Part shown: one piece after another, positions 23,341 through 33,326 of the stretch
Position numbering within the stretch: position 1 is the first letter of the stretch
Layout of the letters: the number at the start of each line of letters is the position of its first letter
Assembly: GCF_937891315.1 (NCBI RefSeq)
Contig: NZ_CALAGI010000089.1
Location: 1-35,658 of the forward strand
DNA length: 35,658 nt
Reading direction: 5' to 3'
Source of the DNA: an uncultured Amaricoccus sp.
GTDB taxonomy: Bacteria; Pseudomonadota; Alphaproteobacteria; Rhodobacterales; Rhodobacteraceae
Program-made: the position numbers and the translations under genes
The notes under the pieces: generated by a model
Seen by the model: the letters and a program-made list of their open reading frames with translations, nothing else
The model's database searches: none
What the model was told of the DNA's origin: nothing

Positions 23341-26214
23341 TTAACGCGCCGCCGCGGCGGTTCGGGACTGGTTGAGCGCGAACAGCCGGGCGAGGATCTC
23401 GTCCTCCCCCATCCGCCCCGCCCGCCAGTCGTCGCCCCAGCCGTAGGCGTCGGCGACGGCTTGGTCGAGCCGGGCATGGGCATGGTCGAGCCACGCCGGA
23501 CGCGCGTTGTAGAGGTTGGTCAGCGTCCGCTTCTTCAGCACCACCGCCGCCGCCTCGTCCTTCGGCAGCACCCGGTCGGGATACCCCGCCACCACCTCCG
23601 GCACCCGCACGACGAGATCGTCGGGATTCAGCCACGCCTCGCGCTTGGCGTTCAACTCCGCCGCCGCCGCCGCGATCGCCTGCGCCCGCGGGTCTCCGGC
23701 ATAGTCGGCGGCGGGAATGTCGGGGGTCAGGCCCTCGGGGAAGGGGAAGGTCGAGAATACGCTCCCCGCATTGTAAACGGGATCGTTCCCAGCGCCATGC
23801 CACGAACAGTATTCAACGCTCCATAAGTAGTGAATCTTGGACTCAAGAATGCCGAGAGAGGCATCGTCGTCTCTCGCAATTATCATCAGCCTCTGATCTG
23901 GGAGCACCGAAACTGGCATCCATACGAACACCCTAAACTTAGATACCATCGGCGTTACGATTACACGATGTATTGAAGACATCGCAGAACGAAGGGCTGG
24001 CACAGTCTCTCCATGCAGCCACCAGTTGTCACGTCGCCACGCACGCTGATTTTGCAAGCGAAGAGGATAGACAAATTCTCGGACATGAGAAAAAGGCTTT
24101 TCGTATAGGGCGGCAGTTCTGCGATTCATGTTGTCAAAATCTACGATCCATTTGTCCGCAGGACGCCTAACGATGTCGTTTGCAATCCAAATTGGGCGCA
24201 GTACATCCGAGTTGAGCCGTCCGTTGGGATTCAGTGGCTCGTTCAGCCACTGCCTAGCTGTCTGTCCGGAAACATCAAATGGGCCGATCTTCGGAGGGCC
24301 TCGGAAAATGTATCTGTCTTGATTGTGGATCTTCGCTGGAGTGCTTCCACCGGTGTTGAGACGGGGAGAAATTGACGCTACCGGCATTCCATCCAGTTCG
24401 CGGCTATCTACAGGTTCCCGCGAACCACATATCAGCGACACGCGAACTGCGGCGCCCTCAACGACCCACGCTTCGTCGGACCATGCGGCATACAAATCGA
24501 AGCACGCAATGAACTTTACGAGTACAACGTTACTGAAGGACGATCGCACAGAATTTGTTGTCACGAACCCGACCCGGGTTGTCCCTTCCTCAGTTGATAG
24601 AGATTGTGCTAACCAATACGTCACTAAATCGGCGCTTTCTGGAACGATCCCGCGAAATGCTTGTCGGAGGGCGGACGTGTATGTCACACCAAGCTCACGG
24701 ATATGTCTGCCGCCCCCCAGAAACGGCGGGTTCCCCACCACCACGTCCGCGTCCGGCCATTCGGCCCGCGTCCCGTCCTCGTTCAGGATCGCGTCCCGGC
24801 ACTCGATCGTCTCCAGCGGCCGCAGGATCGGGTTGCGGGAGGCCTCGAAACCGTTGGCCCTCATCCACTGGATCTCGCCGATCCAGACCGAGACGCGGGC
24901 GAGCTCGGCGGCGTAGGGGTTGAGCTCGATGCCGCGCACCGCCTCCGGCCCGACCTCAGGAAAGCCGCGGGGCAGGCCCAGCGCCTCGGCCTCGAGGTTG
25001 GCACGGTGCTCGATGTCCTTCAGCGCCCGCAGGGCGAGATACAGGAAATTCCCCGAGCCGCAGGCGGGGTCGAGCACGCGGAACGCCTTCAGCCGGTCGA
25101 GAAAGCCGCGGTGCAGCGCCTCGGCCGCGTTGACCGCCCGCGTCCGCGCCGCGAGGTCGGCGCCGCGGAGCAGGCGTTCCGCCGTCGCCTGCGGCGCCGC
25201 GGCGAGCAGCGCCTCGATCCGGTCGCGGACCTCGGCCCATTCGGCGAGGAGCGGCCGCACGATCACCGGGTCGACGATCTTCATGATCTTGTCTCGGTCG
25301 GTGTAGTGCGCGCCGAGCTGGCTGCGCTTGCCGGGGTCGAGCCCGCGCTCGAACAGCGTCCCGAGGATCGAGGGGTCGATCTGGGACCAGTCGAGGCGGG
25401 CGGCCTCGAGCAGGTCGTCGACGTCGGACTTTTCGAGGGGCAGGGCGGTCGCGTCGTCGAACAGCCCGCCGTTGAACCAGTCGACCGCGGTGAATCCGAC
25501 CCGGCCGCCGTCCTTCATCGCCGCGAACAGGAGCGCCGCGTGGCCGGCGAACTCGGCCGGGGCCGGGCGCGAGGCTTCGAGCATCTTCTGGAACAGCCGC
25601 TCGGGCAGCAGGCCGACGTCCTCGGCGAACATGCAGAAGACCAGCCGGTTGACGAAATGCGCCACCGTCGCCGCCGCGTGTCCCCGCTCGCGCAGGCGCA
25701 GCGCGAGGAGCGAAAACTTCGACGCCGCCTCCGCCGTCAGCGCGTCGCGCGTCCGCTTCGGGCGCAGGCGGTCGGGTTCGGTGAAGACCGCGCGCAACAG
25801 GTCGCGCTTTGCGCCGTCCAGCAGGTCGTCGAGGGCGAGGGTATGGGTCTCCTGCACCGTGTTGGTGAAGTTGGTGCGGATGACGATGCGGTCGGTGTCG
25901 CAGGTGACGAGGAGCGGCGGGTTCTCGAGCGCGACGGCATAGGTGAGGAGCTGGCGGTACGCCGCCTCGAGGTCCTTGTGGCGGCCCTTGTACTCCCAGC
26001 CGAAGCACTCCTTGCGCCAGACGTCGGCCCAGCCCTCGCCGCCGCCGGTCCTCGTCGCGCCCTTCTCGAAGGTGAACCACTCGCCGGTCGGGTCGGCCGC
26101 GACCGGGTCGTCGAGGCCGAGCAGGCGGCAGAGGTCGTTGAAGTGGGTCTGCGCGGTCGAGCGTTCCTTGAGGGCGACCGGCCGCCATTTGGCGATGAAC
26201 TCAAGCGGTGTCAT
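23341..26214 (-). CDS. MmeI-like (type IIL) restriction-methylation enzyme
   Basis: A 957-residue single-chain enzyme that should both cut and methylate DNA, like MmeI (919 residues). N-terminal nuclease: D64, E74 and K76 form the D-x9-E-x-K motif seen in MmeI, so the nuclease looks intact. A helical spacer follows (about 120-320), then a gamma-type N6-adenine methylase with SAM motif LDPACGSGNFLYLAL (about 378-392) and catalytic NPPF (N495-F498). The target-recognition domain is at about 500-815 and a C-terminal helical domain ends the protein. The DNA for residues about 503-815 is visibly lower in GC than the rest. The ATG at 26214 gives the family's usual start, MTPLEFIAKWR, and lies 6 bases after the glucosidase stop; no strong ribosome-binding site is visible. 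No separate methylase or specificity gene is needed or present. Confidence 0.93.
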   Translation of the reverse strand: MTPLEFIAKWRPVALKERSTAQTHFNDLCRLLGLDDPVAADPTGEWFTFEKGATRTGGGEGWADVWRKECFGWEYKGRHKDLEAAYRQLLTYAVALENPPLLVTCDTDRIVIRTNFTNTVQETHTLALDDLLDGAKRDLLRAVFTEPDRLRPKRTRDALTAEAASKFSLLALRLRERGHAAATVAHFVNRLVFCMFAEDVGLLPERLFQKMLEASRPAPAEFAGHAALLFAAMKDGGRVGFTAVDWFNGGLFDDATALPLEKSDVDDLLEAARLDWSQIDPSILGTLFERGLDPGKRSQLGAHYTDRDKIMKIVDPVIVRPLLAEWAEVRDRIEALLAAAPQATAERLLRGADLAARTRAVNAAEALHRGFLDRLKAFRVLDPACGSGNFLYLALRALKDIEHRANLEAEALGLPRGFPEVGPEAVRGIELNPYAAELARVSVWIGEIQWMRANGFEASRNPILRPLETIECRDAILNEDGTRAEWPDADVVVGNPPFLGGGRHIRELGVTYTSALRQAFRGIVPESADLVTYWLAQSLSTEEGTTRVGFVTTNSVRSSFSNVVLVKFIACFDLYAAWSDEAWVVEGAAVRVSLICGSREPVDSRELDGMPVASISPRLNTGGSTPAKIHNQDRYIFRGPPKIGPFDVSGQTARQWLNEPLNPNGRLNSDVLRPIWIANDIVRRPADKWIVDFDNMNRRTAALYEKPFSHVREFVYPLRLQNQRAWRRDNWWLHGETVPALRSAMSSIHRVIVTPMVSKFRVFVWMPVSVLPDQRLMIIARDDDASLGILESKIHYLWSVEYCSWHGAGNDPVYNAGSVFSTFPFPEGLTPDIPAADYAGDPRAQAIAAAAAELNAKREAWLNPDDLVVRVPEVVAGYPDRVLPKDEAAAVVLKKRTLTNLYNARPAWLDHAHARLDQAVADAYGWGDDWRAGRMGEDEILARLFALNQSRTAAAAR

Positions 26215-26220
26215 GCGTGT

Positions 26221-27846
26221 TCAGGAGACGGCGGCGGCGGGGCCGTCGGCGACGGACACCTCGCCCACCGCTTCGAAGAGGGCGAAGCCGTTGGGGTGGA
26301 GCTTCAGCCTGTCGCCGGTGCGTTCGGCGTTTTCGGAGATCGCCAGCGCGCCGGCGCCGGTGAGGGTGACCTCGTGCGTTTCGGGCGAGAGGTTGAAGAC
26401 GCAGATGACCTCGGCGCCGCGCAGAAAGGCGAGGACGGGTTCGCTGGTGTCGAAGAAGGTCGTGCGCCCGGTGCGCAGAGCCTCGGTCTCGCGGCGGAGG
26501 CGGAGCATCCGGCGGTAGAGTTCGAGCACCGAGTCCGGGTCGCCCAATTGCCCCGCGACGTGCCGCGCGGCCTGGGGTCCCTTGATCGGCAGCCAGGGGC
26601 GCCCGGTGGAAAAGCCGCTGCTCGCCTCGGCATTGTCCCAGACCATCGGCGTACGGCAGCCGTCGCGGCCCTTGTTCTCGGGCCAGAACCGCTTGCCCTG
26701 CGGGTCGTCGAGCTCGAAAAATTCGAGATCGGTCTCGGTCTGGCCGAGTTCCTCGCCCTGATAGACGCAGATCGACCCCTGCAGCGACAGAAGGAGCGCG
26801 CCGGCGAGCTTGGCCAGAGCCTCGTCGCTCAGCCCCTGCTTCGACCAGCGCGTCACATGCCGGACGACATCGTGGTTCGAGAAGGCCCAGGTCGGCCAGC
26901 CGCCCGGAGCGCCGGTGAAGAATTCGTCAATCTGCCTCCGGAAATGCGCCGCCGAGAAGCCGTCGCCCAGCATCTCGAAGGAGTAGCATTTGTGCAGCCG
27001 CTTGCCGGTGGTGTATTCGCCCATCATGCGGATCGCGTGATGGGACTCGCCCATCTCGCCGACCATCGCCCGCGCTTCGTATTCGTCGAGCAGCTTGCGC
27101 ATCCGTTCGAGGAACGGCAGGTTCTCCGGCTGGTTCTTCGAGAAGAGATGGTACTGCATCCCGTAGGGATTCCATTCCGGCTTGTCCTTGACGCGGAAGT
27201 CGGCCGGATCGTCGCGCAACAGCTTGTCGTGGAAGTAGAAGTTCACCGTGTCGAGCCGGAACCCATCCACGCCGCGGTCGAGCCAGAAGCGCATGGTCGA
27301 GAGCAGCCAGTCCTGAACATCCGGATTGTGGAAATTGAAATCCGGCTGCTCGGCCAGGAAGTTGTGGAGATAGTACTGGCGCCGCCGCGTCTCCCACTGC
27401 CAGGCGCCGCCACCGAAGATCGACAGCCAGTTGTTTGGCGGCGAGCCGTCATGCTTGGGATCGGCCCAGACGTACCAGTCGGACTTCGGATTGTCCCGGC
27501 TCCCGCGGCTCTCGATGAAATGCGGATGCTCCGAACTGGAATGCGACAGCACCTGGTCGATGATGACCTTCAGCCCGAGCTCATGCGCCCGCGCGACCAT
27601 CGCGTCGAAATCGGCGAGCGAGCCGAACCGCGGGTCGATGTCGGTATAGTCGGACACGTCATAGCCCATGTCGGCCATCGGCGAGACGAAGACCGGCGAC
27701 AGCCAGATCGCGTCGACGCCGAGATCGGCGAGATAGGGCAGCCGCCGGGTGATGCCGGCCAGATCACCGTCGCCGTCGCCATTCGCGTCCTGGAACGAGC
27801 GGGGATAAATCTGATAGGTCACCGACCCGCGCCACCATTCCGCCAT
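26221..27846 (-). CDS. aglA: Alpha-glucosidase, GH13 family, AglA-like
   Basis: A 541-residue cytoplasmic glycoside hydrolase of family 13, without a signal peptide. It would release glucose from imported alpha-glucosides. The N-terminus WWRGSVTYQIYPRSFQDANG and the catalytic set are intact: nucleophile D199 in GFRLDTVNF, acid/base E264 in MVGEMGES and transition-state D326 in FSNHDVVR. The (beta/alpha)8 barrel is followed by a C-terminal beta domain. It resembles rhizobial AglA in length and order of motifs; oligo-1,6-glucosidase or trehalose-processing activity cannot be excluded. ATG at 27846 follows GGGGGAG. It is convergent with the sugar importer, which probably supplies its substrate, and an MmeI-like gene follows 6 bases later. 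Confidence 0.9.
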   Translation of the reverse strand: MAEWWRGSVTYQIYPRSFQDANGDGDGDLAGITRRLPYLADLGVDAIWLSPVFVSPMADMGYDVSDYTDIDPRFGSLADFDAMVARAHELGLKVIIDQVLSHSSSEHPHFIESRGSRDNPKSDWYVWADPKHDGSPPNNWLSIFGGGAWQWETRRRQYYLHNFLAEQPDFNFHNPDVQDWLLSTMRFWLDRGVDGFRLDTVNFYFHDKLLRDDPADFRVKDKPEWNPYGMQYHLFSKNQPENLPFLERMRKLLDEYEARAMVGEMGESHHAIRMMGEYTTGKRLHKCYSFEMLGDGFSAAHFRRQIDEFFTGAPGGWPTWAFSNHDVVRHVTRWSKQGLSDEALAKLAGALLLSLQGSICVYQGEELGQTETDLEFFELDDPQGKRFWPENKGRDGCRTPMVWDNAEASSGFSTGRPWLPIKGPQAARHVAGQLGDPDSVLELYRRMLRLRRETEALRTGRTTFFDTSEPVLAFLRGAEVICVFNLSPETHEVTLTGAGALAISENAERTGDRLKLHPNGFALFEAVGEVSVADGPAAAVS

Positions 27847-27945
27847 GGACTCCCCCGATATATGGATGCCGGACCGGCACCCTAGCGCGCGGCCGGAAGG
27901 GGTTCAAAGCGTTTCGATGCGCGTCGCCGGTCCGCGCCGGCCCCG

Positions 27946-30072
27946 CTAGCGCGAGGCGACGCTTTTCGGGCCGGGCTCCTCCTTCCCGGGGTCGCGGCGC
28001 CGCCGCCCGTCGTCCGGGTCGCGGGTCCAGGGGCGGCCGGTATTGGCGAGGGCGCCTTCGACGGTCATGTGGCCCCGGTCGATCCAGATCGCCTGCGCGC
28101 CCTCGTGGCGCAGCGTCGCGGCGCCGATGAAGAGGCAGCGGCCGGACGGGCGAGCGTACCATTTCGGCGCGATCAGCACCGCCGCCGCCGCGCATTCCCG
28201 CGCACCCGAAGCCTGATCCGTCGCCCCGACATAGACGATCGGCCCGAGGCCCGGCACCTCGGTCTCGATCCGGGCGCGCCGACGGTCGAAGGCGCCGCGG
28301 GCGGCCGCCTCGGCCTGGGTCGCGGTATCGCCGTCATTCTCGAGCCAGCTTTCGGCCGCGTAGTTGTTGCCCTTGTCGACGCTCAGCGCCCGCCCCTCCG
28401 CCGTCATCACCCCGAAGAGCCGGCCATTGTCGGCGACGATCACATCGGGGCGCGGATACAGCGCCCAGAGCAGGAGCGCGAGCGCCATCGGCGCCACCCC
28501 GGCCCAGCGCGCGCGGCCGCGCCAGAGGACGAGAAAGACACCGCCGAGCATCAGCAGCGCGAGGCTGATCCCCGGCCCCGACTTCACCCCCACCACCGCG
28601 CCGCCCATGCCCGAGACGAAGGCGGCCACCTCGAGGATATAGCCGATGCCCCAGCCCATGATGGTGAAGGGCAGCCAGTCGAGGCCGAAGGGCGCGAGGA
28701 TCAGGCCGACCACCGCCGCCGGCATCACCACCACCCCCATCGCCGGCACCCCGAGCAGGTTGGCGAGCAGGCCATATTGCGCCAGCGTGTTGAAATGGAA
28801 GGCCGAGATCGGCGCCGTGGCGGTGCCCGCGACCAGCGAGGTCATGGCGATGCCGATCACCGGCCTGGCGAACCGCCAGCGCCGATCGGTCTGCGTCGCC
28901 TGCCACCAGGTGAGCCCGCGCAACCCCTCGAAGCCGGCGATGAGCGCGATGGTCGCGGCGAAGGACATCTGGAACCCGGCCTGCGTCAGGCTCTCCGGCG
29001 CCAGAGAGAGCACGACGAGCGCGGCGAGCGCGATCGAGCGCAGGGTGATCGCCGGCCGGTCGAGCAGCACCGCGACGAGCACCACCGCCGTCATGACATA
29101 GGATCGCTGCGTCGCGACGTCCGATCCCGAGATCACCAGATAGGCCGCGCCGCCGATCAGCGCGAAGACGGCGGCGATCTTCTTCAGCGGCCAGCGCAGC
29201 GCGCACCAGGGGATGATCGCCAGCCCGTAGCGGACGATGGCGAAGATCGCCGCCGCGAGCAGGCTCATGTGCAGGCCCGAGATCGAGACGAGATGGTAGA
29301 GCGTCGAGACCCGCAGGTCGGCTTCGACCTCGCGGTCGATCCCGGAGCGGTCGCCGGTCAGGATCGCCGATCCGAACGCGCCGTTCCGCCCCGGGACCAA
29401 AGCCTGAATATGCGCCGACAGCGCCATGCGGGCACGAAACGCCATCTGGTGGAAGATCGAGGCGTCGCTGCCCTCAACCTCCAGCATCGGGGTCCGGGCA
29501 TAGCCGACGGCGCCGAGCCGGTCGAACCAGGCGATCGCGCGGAAATCGAAGCCGCCGGGCTCGCCCGGGCCACCCGGCGGCGAGAGGCGCGCGACGCCGG
29601 TGACGCGCTTGCCCGGCGCGAGGATCGCGGGGTCCGTGCCCTCGGCCAGGGAGACGCGGATGGTCGCGGGCGTCTTCGACGGGTCGAGCCCGTAGATCAC
29701 CACCTGGTCGAGCAGCACGCGAGGCAGGTTCGAGGCCGATCGGGTAAGACCGATCACCCTGCCCTCGACGGTCGCCGTGCGCTCGTAGCCGATCACCGGG
29801 GCGGCGACGATGATCGACCGCAGGCCGCCGGCGACGATCCCGAGCCCGGGCAGCATCGCGCCGATGAGAAGCACCCGCCCCATGGGCCCGAGCCGGAAGC
29901 AGGTGGCGGTCCCGACCATGAGCCCGCCCGCCATCGCCGCCAGCATCCAGGGCGCGGGTTCGAACGGCAGTGAAAAATAGATCGCGATCCCGGCCGCGAA
30001 CAGCACGGGCACCCAGAGGGCGAGGTTCGGTCCCTGGGCCTCGATGATCGCGGCGATCCGGTCGGCGGCCAC
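27946..30072 (-). CDS. comEC: ComEC/Rec2 DNA-uptake channel protein
   Basis: A 708-residue inner-membrane protein of the ComEC/Rec2 family, the channel for single-stranded DNA in natural transformation. The N-terminus has hydrophobic segments, a DUF4131-type OB region (about 45-180) and then the multi-helix competence domain (about 215-490, with STLYHLVSISGLHMSLLAA and the conserved GxQMSFAATIAL-like AGFQMSFAAT). The C-terminal part (about 530-670, from DVIVADNGRLFGVMTAEGRA) takes the place of the metallo-beta-lactamase-like domain but shows no HxHxDH motif. Start: GTG at 30072, with GGAG ten bases upstream; no ATG fits and the frame runs open far upstream over gltX. It is divergent from gltX with 72 bases between. 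Confidence 0.9.
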   Translation of the reverse strand: MAADRIAAIIEAQGPNLALWVPVLFAAGIAIYFSLPFEPAPWMLAAMAGGLMVGTATCFRLGPMGRVLLIGAMLPGLGIVAGGLRSIIVAAPVIGYERTATVEGRVIGLTRSASNLPRVLLDQVVIYGLDPSKTPATIRVSLAEGTDPAILAPGKRVTGVARLSPPGGPGEPGGFDFRAIAWFDRLGAVGYARTPMLEVEGSDASIFHQMAFRARMALSAHIQALVPGRNGAFGSAILTGDRSGIDREVEADLRVSTLYHLVSISGLHMSLLAAAIFAIVRYGLAIIPWCALRWPLKKIAAVFALIGGAAYLVISGSDVATQRSYVMTAVVLVAVLLDRPAITLRSIALAALVVLSLAPESLTQAGFQMSFAATIALIAGFEGLRGLTWWQATQTDRRWRFARPVIGIAMTSLVAGTATAPISAFHFNTLAQYGLLANLLGVPAMGVVVMPAAVVGLILAPFGLDWLPFTIMGWGIGYILEVAAFVSGMGGAVVGVKSGPGISLALLMLGGVFLVLWRGRARWAGVAPMALALLLWALYPRPDVIVADNGRLFGVMTAEGRALSVDKGNNYAAESWLENDGDTATQAEAAARGAFDRRRARIETEVPGLGPIVYVGATDQASGARECAAAAVLIAPKWYARPSGRCLFIGAATLRHEGAQAIWIDRGHMTVEGALANTGRPWTRDPDDGRRRRDPGKEEPGPKSVASR

Positions 30073-30144
30073 GTCCCTTGTTCTCCGGTCGAGAAATCGC
30101 CTAAGACGACCCTCGCCCAACGATGGTTTCCACGGAGTTAAGGC

Positions 30145-31575
30145 ATGCCCCCCGCCGATCCCGACACGCGCGTCGTTACCCGGTTCGCCCCGTCGCCGAC
30201 CGGCTTTCTGCATATCGGCGGCGCCCGAACGGCGCTCTTCAACTGGCTCTATGCGCGGCATTGTGGCGGCACCTTCCTGCTGCGCATCGAGGATACCGAC
30301 CGGGCGCGCTCCACACCCGAGGCGACCGACGCGATCTTCGCCGGGCTCAGATGGCTCGGCCTGGACTGGGACGGCGAGGCGACGAGCCAGTTCGCCCGCA
30401 TGGACCGGCACGCCGAGGCGGCGCACGAGATGATCGCACGGGGCACCGCCTTTCGCTGCTATGCCAGCGTCGAGGAGATCGAGGCGTTCCGCGAACAGGC
30501 CAAGGCCGAGGGGCGCCCGCCGCTGTTCCGCTCGCCCTGGCGCGACGCCGATCCGGCGAGCTGGCCCGACGCGCCCTATGTCGTGCGTCTGCGCGCGCCC
30601 CGCGAAGGCGAGACGCTGATCACGGATCATGTGCAGGGCGAGGTGCGGTTCCGCAACGAAACGCTGGACGACCTGATCCTGCTCCGCTCGGACGGGACGC
30701 CGACCTACATGCTGGCGGTGGTGGTCGATGACCATGACATGGGCGTCACCCATGTCATCCGGGGCGACGACCATCTGACCAACGCGGCGCGCCAGACCCT
30801 GATCTATCAGGCGCTCGACTGGCCGGTTCCGGCCTTCGCGCATATCCCGCTGATCCATGGGCCCGACGGCGCCAAGCTGAGCAAGCGCCACGGCGCGCTC
30901 GGGGTCGAGGCCTATCGCGACATGGGCTTTCTGGCGGAGGCGATGCGCAACTATCTCGCCCGGCTTGGCTGGAGCCACGGCAACGACGAGTTCTTCACCA
31001 CGGCGCAGGCGATCGCGTGGTTCGACCTCGATCACCTCGGCAAGGCGCCCGCCCGATTCGATTTCTCGAAGCTCGAAAACCTCAGCGGCCAGCACATGCG
31101 GGTGATGGCCGACGCCGATCTGCTGGCCGAAGTGGAGTCCTATCTCAATGCGCGGGATCTGCCGACGCTGACCGAAATCCAGCGCGGGTTGATGCTGCGT
31201 GGCATGCCGGGCTTGAAAGAACGGGCGAGAACCATACCTGAACTGCTTGAAATGGCGCGCTACATTCTGGCGGATCGCCCCTTCGTTCCCGACGCGGCCG
31301 CCTCGAAGGCGCTGGCCGCCGTGCCGCCCCATACCCTGGCGGCGGTGATTTCGCGCTTGCAACACACGAGCTGGACGCGGAATGATATAGAGGCGGCGGT
31401 GCGGAACTACGCAACGGGGGAATCGCTTGGACTTGGCAAGGTCGCGCAACCATTGCGCGCGGCCCTGACTGGCCGAACGATATCGCCGGGCGTTTTCGAC
31501 ATGATGGAGATTCTCGGTCGAGAAGAGGCACTTGCCCGGCTGGAGGATTGCGCGGCCTTGAGTTCGAAGACCTGA
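30145..31575 (+). CDS. gltX: Glutamate--tRNA ligase
   Basis: A 476-residue class I aminoacyl-tRNA synthetase that charges tRNA(Glu). The HIGH-type motif is in RFAPSPTGFLHIGGARTALF (about residues 13-32) and the KMSKS-type loop is KLSKRHG, beginning at K244. The C-terminal anticodon-binding domain is complete to the stop. Many alphaproteobacteria have two GluRS proteins, one of which also charges tRNA(Gln) for amidation; which type this is cannot be told here. ATG at 30145 starts at the family N-terminus, with GGAG upstream. A hairpin overlaps its stop and gltA follows after 100 bases. Confidence 0.96.
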   Translation: MPPADPDTRVVTRFAPSPTGFLHIGGARTALFNWLYARHCGGTFLLRIEDTDRARSTPEATDAIFAGLRWLGLDWDGEATSQFARMDRHAEAAHEMIARGTAFRCYASVEEIEAFREQAKAEGRPPLFRSPWRDADPASWPDAPYVVRLRAPREGETLITDHVQGEVRFRNETLDDLILLRSDGTPTYMLAVVVDDHDMGVTHVIRGDDHLTNAARQTLIYQALDWPVPAFAHIPLIHGPDGAKLSKRHGALGVEAYRDMGFLAEAMRNYLARLGWSHGNDEFFTTAQAIAWFDLDHLGKAPARFDFSKLENLSGQHMRVMADADLLAEVESYLNARDLPTLTEIQRGLMLRGMPGLKERARTIPELLEMARYILADRPFVPDAAASKALAAVPPHTLAAVISRLQHTSWTRNDIEAAVRNYATGESLGLGKVAQPLRAALTGRTISPGVFDMMEILGREEALARLEDCAALSSKT

Positions 31576-31600
31576 GCCCCGAAGCCTTGTGCCCGGGGCT
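31575..31600 (+). terminator. Hairpin at the end of gltX
   Basis: AGCCCCG (31575-31581) pairs with CGGGGCT (31594-31600) over a 12-base loop, starting at the last base of the gltX stop. No T-run follows. It separates gltX from gltA, which has its own promoter candidate. Confidence 0.4.
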
Positions 31601-31607
31601 GCTCAGG

Positions 31608-31635
31608 TTGATCGCGAGGTTGCGTAGTGTTAATG
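31608..31635 (+). promoter_or_regulatory. gltA promoter candidate
   Basis: TTGATC (31608-31613), a 16-base spacer and TTAATG (31630-31635), about 40 bases before the gltA ATG. It falls right after the gltX hairpin, which supports separate transcription of gltA. Confidence 0.35.
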
Positions 31636-31675
31636 ACGCCCGACCTTGAGGGGCGCGAAAACAGGGGAAGATGCA

Positions 31676-32974
<1,299 letters not shown>

Positions 32975-33021
32975 CGCCCCGGACCAGGGTTCGCCCGCGC
33001 GGGTGAGCGCGGAGGCGGAGC

Positions 33022-33047
33022 GACCGGGGCTGGACACAGCCCCGGTC
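33022..33047 (+). terminator. Strong hairpin downstream of gltA
   Basis: GACCGGGGCTG (33022-33032) and CAGCCCCGGTC (33037-33047) form a perfect 11-base stem with a GACA loop, about 50 bases after the gltA stop. No T-run follows; the structured repeat starts five bases later. Confidence 0.6.
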
Positions 33048-33051
33048 CAGA

Positions 33052-33150
33052 GCAATATCCGACCAGACGGAATCGTCTGATGTTCAAGATATTGCGTTAA
33101 ATCAAGACTCTGGAGCGGACGCGCCGGCTCCGCCGGATCGTCCGCTCTGG
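33052..33150 (+). repeat. Structured intergenic repeat, copy 3
   Basis: Same architecture and spacing as copy 1 (5658). GCAATATC (33052-33059) pairs with GATATTGC (33088-33095) and encloses a CCAGACG/CGTCTGA hairpin with a GAAT loop. The second hairpin is perfect here: GAGCGGACG (33113-33121) pairs with CGTCCGCTC (33138-33146), with a CCGGC/GCCGG stem nested inside. It lies between convergent gltA and meaB. Confidence 0.8.
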
Positions 33151-33326
33151 CTTGTTCGATCCCGAATCCTGACCTGGGCCAAGTCGAAATCGGCAGGTCG
33201 GGCCACGTCCCTCGGCCGGCCGCGTCTTGCTCGGCCGTTGGCTGGCGACGGCTCTCTGGCCGGGAGGAGCGAACTTCACCTGATCCGTCGTTTCGGGCGG
33301 TGGTTGAATGTCCGGTACTCGCCGGA
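33151..33326. other. Rest of gltA-meaB gap
   Basis: Beyond the hairpin and the repeat, this stretch before the meaB stop contains no gene that I can support. Short open frames on both strands encode Arg/Ser/Gly-rich products without domains. Confidence 0.45.

Noticed and set aside
23341..26214. Restriction gene as part of a BREX, DISARM or type I system
   Set aside because: The protein has both nuclease and methylase and target domains in MmeI order, and no helicase, phosphatase or specificity genes accompany it, so a stand-alone type IIL enzyme is sufficient.
24661..27885. A 1074-residue plus-strand open frame over the restriction and glucosidase genes
   Set aside because: It is antisense to two well-supported genes, has the composition of a GC-rich shadow frame and no recognisable domain.
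30073..30144. LexA-type site in the comEC-gltX gap
   Set aside because: TTCTC and GAGAA form a short inverted repeat here, but the alphaproteobacterial GTTC-N7-GTTC direct repeat is absent.
30072..31449. N-terminal extension of ComEC over gltX
   Set aside because: The frame is open for about 460 extra codons but lies wholly antisense to gltX and has no domain. GTG at 30072 gives the normal ComEC length.
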